DNA of 64,000 nt from Roseomonas sp. AR75 (GTDB lineage: Bacteria > Pseudomonadota > Alphaproteobacteria > Acetobacterales > Acetobacteraceae): NCBI RefSeq assembly GCF_005222815.1, contig NZ_STGB01000001.1, positions 806,001-870,000 on the forward strand, in the 5' to 3' direction. Positions 63,317 through 64,000 of this stretch are shown in pieces. Position 1 is the first letter of the stretch. Each line of letters begins with the position of its first letter. The notes under the pieces were generated by a model. The model did no database searches and had not been told where the DNA came from. It worked only from the letters and a program-made list of their open reading frames with translations. The position numbers and the translations under genes were made by a program.

Positions 63317-64000
63317 TCACGACTCCACGACGAGTTGCACGCGCCCGGCAGCGTAGCGGGCATGTGTGACGTCCACGACCACGCCGGCAGGATCGGTGTT
63401 GACGGCTTCCGTCACCAGCACGGGGCGGCTGCGCGATTGCTGCAGCAGCTCCGCTTCCTCCGGCGTCGGCAGCCGCGCGGTGATGCGTGTCACCTTGCGG
63501 CGGTAGTCCGGCACGCCGCAGGCCGCCAGCGCCGCCGTGATCGAGGGATCCTGCGCCAGCAGCTCCGGCAGTTGCCCGAAGCGCGCCGCCGGGAAGTGAT
63601 GCGTGCCGACCACCACCGGCCGTCCGTCCGCCAGCGCCAAGCGCTCCACGAGGATCACCGCGCGGCCGCGACGGATGCCGAGCGCCTCCGCCAGGCCGGC
63701 TTCCGCCGGCACCTCCGCCACGCGCAGGATGCGGCCATTCGGCTCGCGATTCTGCCGGCGGATGTTCTCGGAAAAGCGGGTGCGCGGACCAAGGCGGTAA
63801 TCCACCACATCCTCGGCCACGAAGCTGCCGCGGCCTTGCTCGATGCGCACCAGACCGCGGCCTTCCAGCTCCTCCATGGCGCGGCGGACGGTGTGGCGGT
63901 TGACGGCGAAACGCGCGGAGAGCTCGGCCTCCGTGGGCAGGCGCGCGCCGGGCTTGTGGCTGCCGCCGGCGATCTCCGCCTCGATGGCCTGCTGGATCTG
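63317..64000 (-). CDS. phnF: GntR/HutC-family regulator PhnF, partial (5' end outside window)
   Basis: About 227 codons are visible; the start lies past the right edge. Winged helix (PGARLPTEAELSARFAVNRH ... MEELEGRGLVRIEQGRGSF), then a UTRA ligand-binding domain (RILRVAEVPAEAGLAEALGI ... VVVGTHHFPAARFGQLPELL). PhnF represses phosphonate genes. It lies six bases upstream of phnM. Confidence 0.85.
   Translation of the reverse strand, partial: QIQQAIEAEIAGGSHKPGARLPTEAELSARFAVNRHTVRRAMEELEGRGLVRIEQGRGSFVAEDVVDYRLGPRTRFSENIRRQNREPNGRILRVAEVPAEAGLAEALGIRRGRAVILVERLALADGRPVVVGTHHFPAARFGQLPELLAQDPSITAALAACGVPDYRRKVTRITARLPTPEEAELLQQSRSRPVLVTEAVNTDPAGVVVDVTHARYAAGRVQLVVES

Overview
The window is GC-rich and densely coded, and looks like a chromosomal segment of an alphaproteobacterium, most likely an Acetobacteraceae/Roseomonas-type organism. 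Supporting signs are an alphaproteobacterial SOS box (GAAC-N7-GAAC) between ssb and uvrA, a PopZ (DUF2497) gene beside valS and tolC, the alphaproteobacterial block dgt / argS-SPOR-nagZ-M50-scpA-scpB-...-tatB-tatC-serS, PEP-CTERM surface proteins, and many tripartite tricarboxylate transporter (TTT/Bug) receptors. The genus assignment is inference; no rRNA is present.

Layout. 1-2.3 kb: the N-terminal part of an outer-membrane porin, a small PEP-CTERM-like exported protein and a relic of a porin C-terminus. 2.3-6 kb: divergent ssb and uvrA around an SOS box. 6-7.7 kb: two tandem PEP-CTERM paralogues, the first behind a near-consensus sigma-54 promoter and a 12-bp palindrome. 7.7-12.4 kb: a squalene/phytoene-synthase-like protein, Fe superoxide dismutase, yajC, a DUF815 ATPase and serS. 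12.4-21.3 kb: the tat/scp/nagZ/argS housekeeping block on the minus strand, with an orphan iron-type ABC ATPase between scpB and tatB where tatA is usual. 21.4-23 kb: two plus-strand genes, a CheD-like candidate deamidase and a Bug receptor, sitting between argS and dgt. 23-29.2 kb: dgt, an A-type Fe-S carrier, xth, ilvD, a Uma2 protein and small exported proteins. 29.2-35.2 kb: valS, popZ, tolC, pcm, tRNA-Cys and tRNA-Asn. 35.3-38.6 kb: a large multidomain zinc metalloprotease with a long AT-rich upstream region.

38.9-64 kb is accessory catabolism. A plus-strand trio (HAD, Ldh2-type dehydrogenase, metallo-beta-lactamase fold) faces a long minus-strand cluster. That cluster is headed by a GntR regulator and carries a fluoroacetate-dehalogenase-like hydrolase, two twin TTT receptors, a fused TctA-TctB permease, a PrpF/GalD-type isomerase, a second Ldh2 enzyme, a third receptor and a uronate-dehydrogenase-like enzyme. 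Divergent from the regulator are tcuA-tcuB (tricarballylate dehydrogenase and its electron-transfer partner). Together they suggest uptake and oxidation or isomerisation of a tricarboxylate-like acid, with a dehalogenase in the same unit.

Further right, a TetR-headed run with a palindromic operator encodes two glutathione transferases, a peroxiredoxin, a flavin monooxygenase-like protein, a DsbA-fold isomerase, an M19 dipeptidase and a D-2-hydroxyacid dehydrogenase. The window ends in a phosphonate unit (PhnD-like protein, PhnM, partial PhnF). I saw no insertion sequences, CRISPR arrays, rRNA genes or prophage genes.
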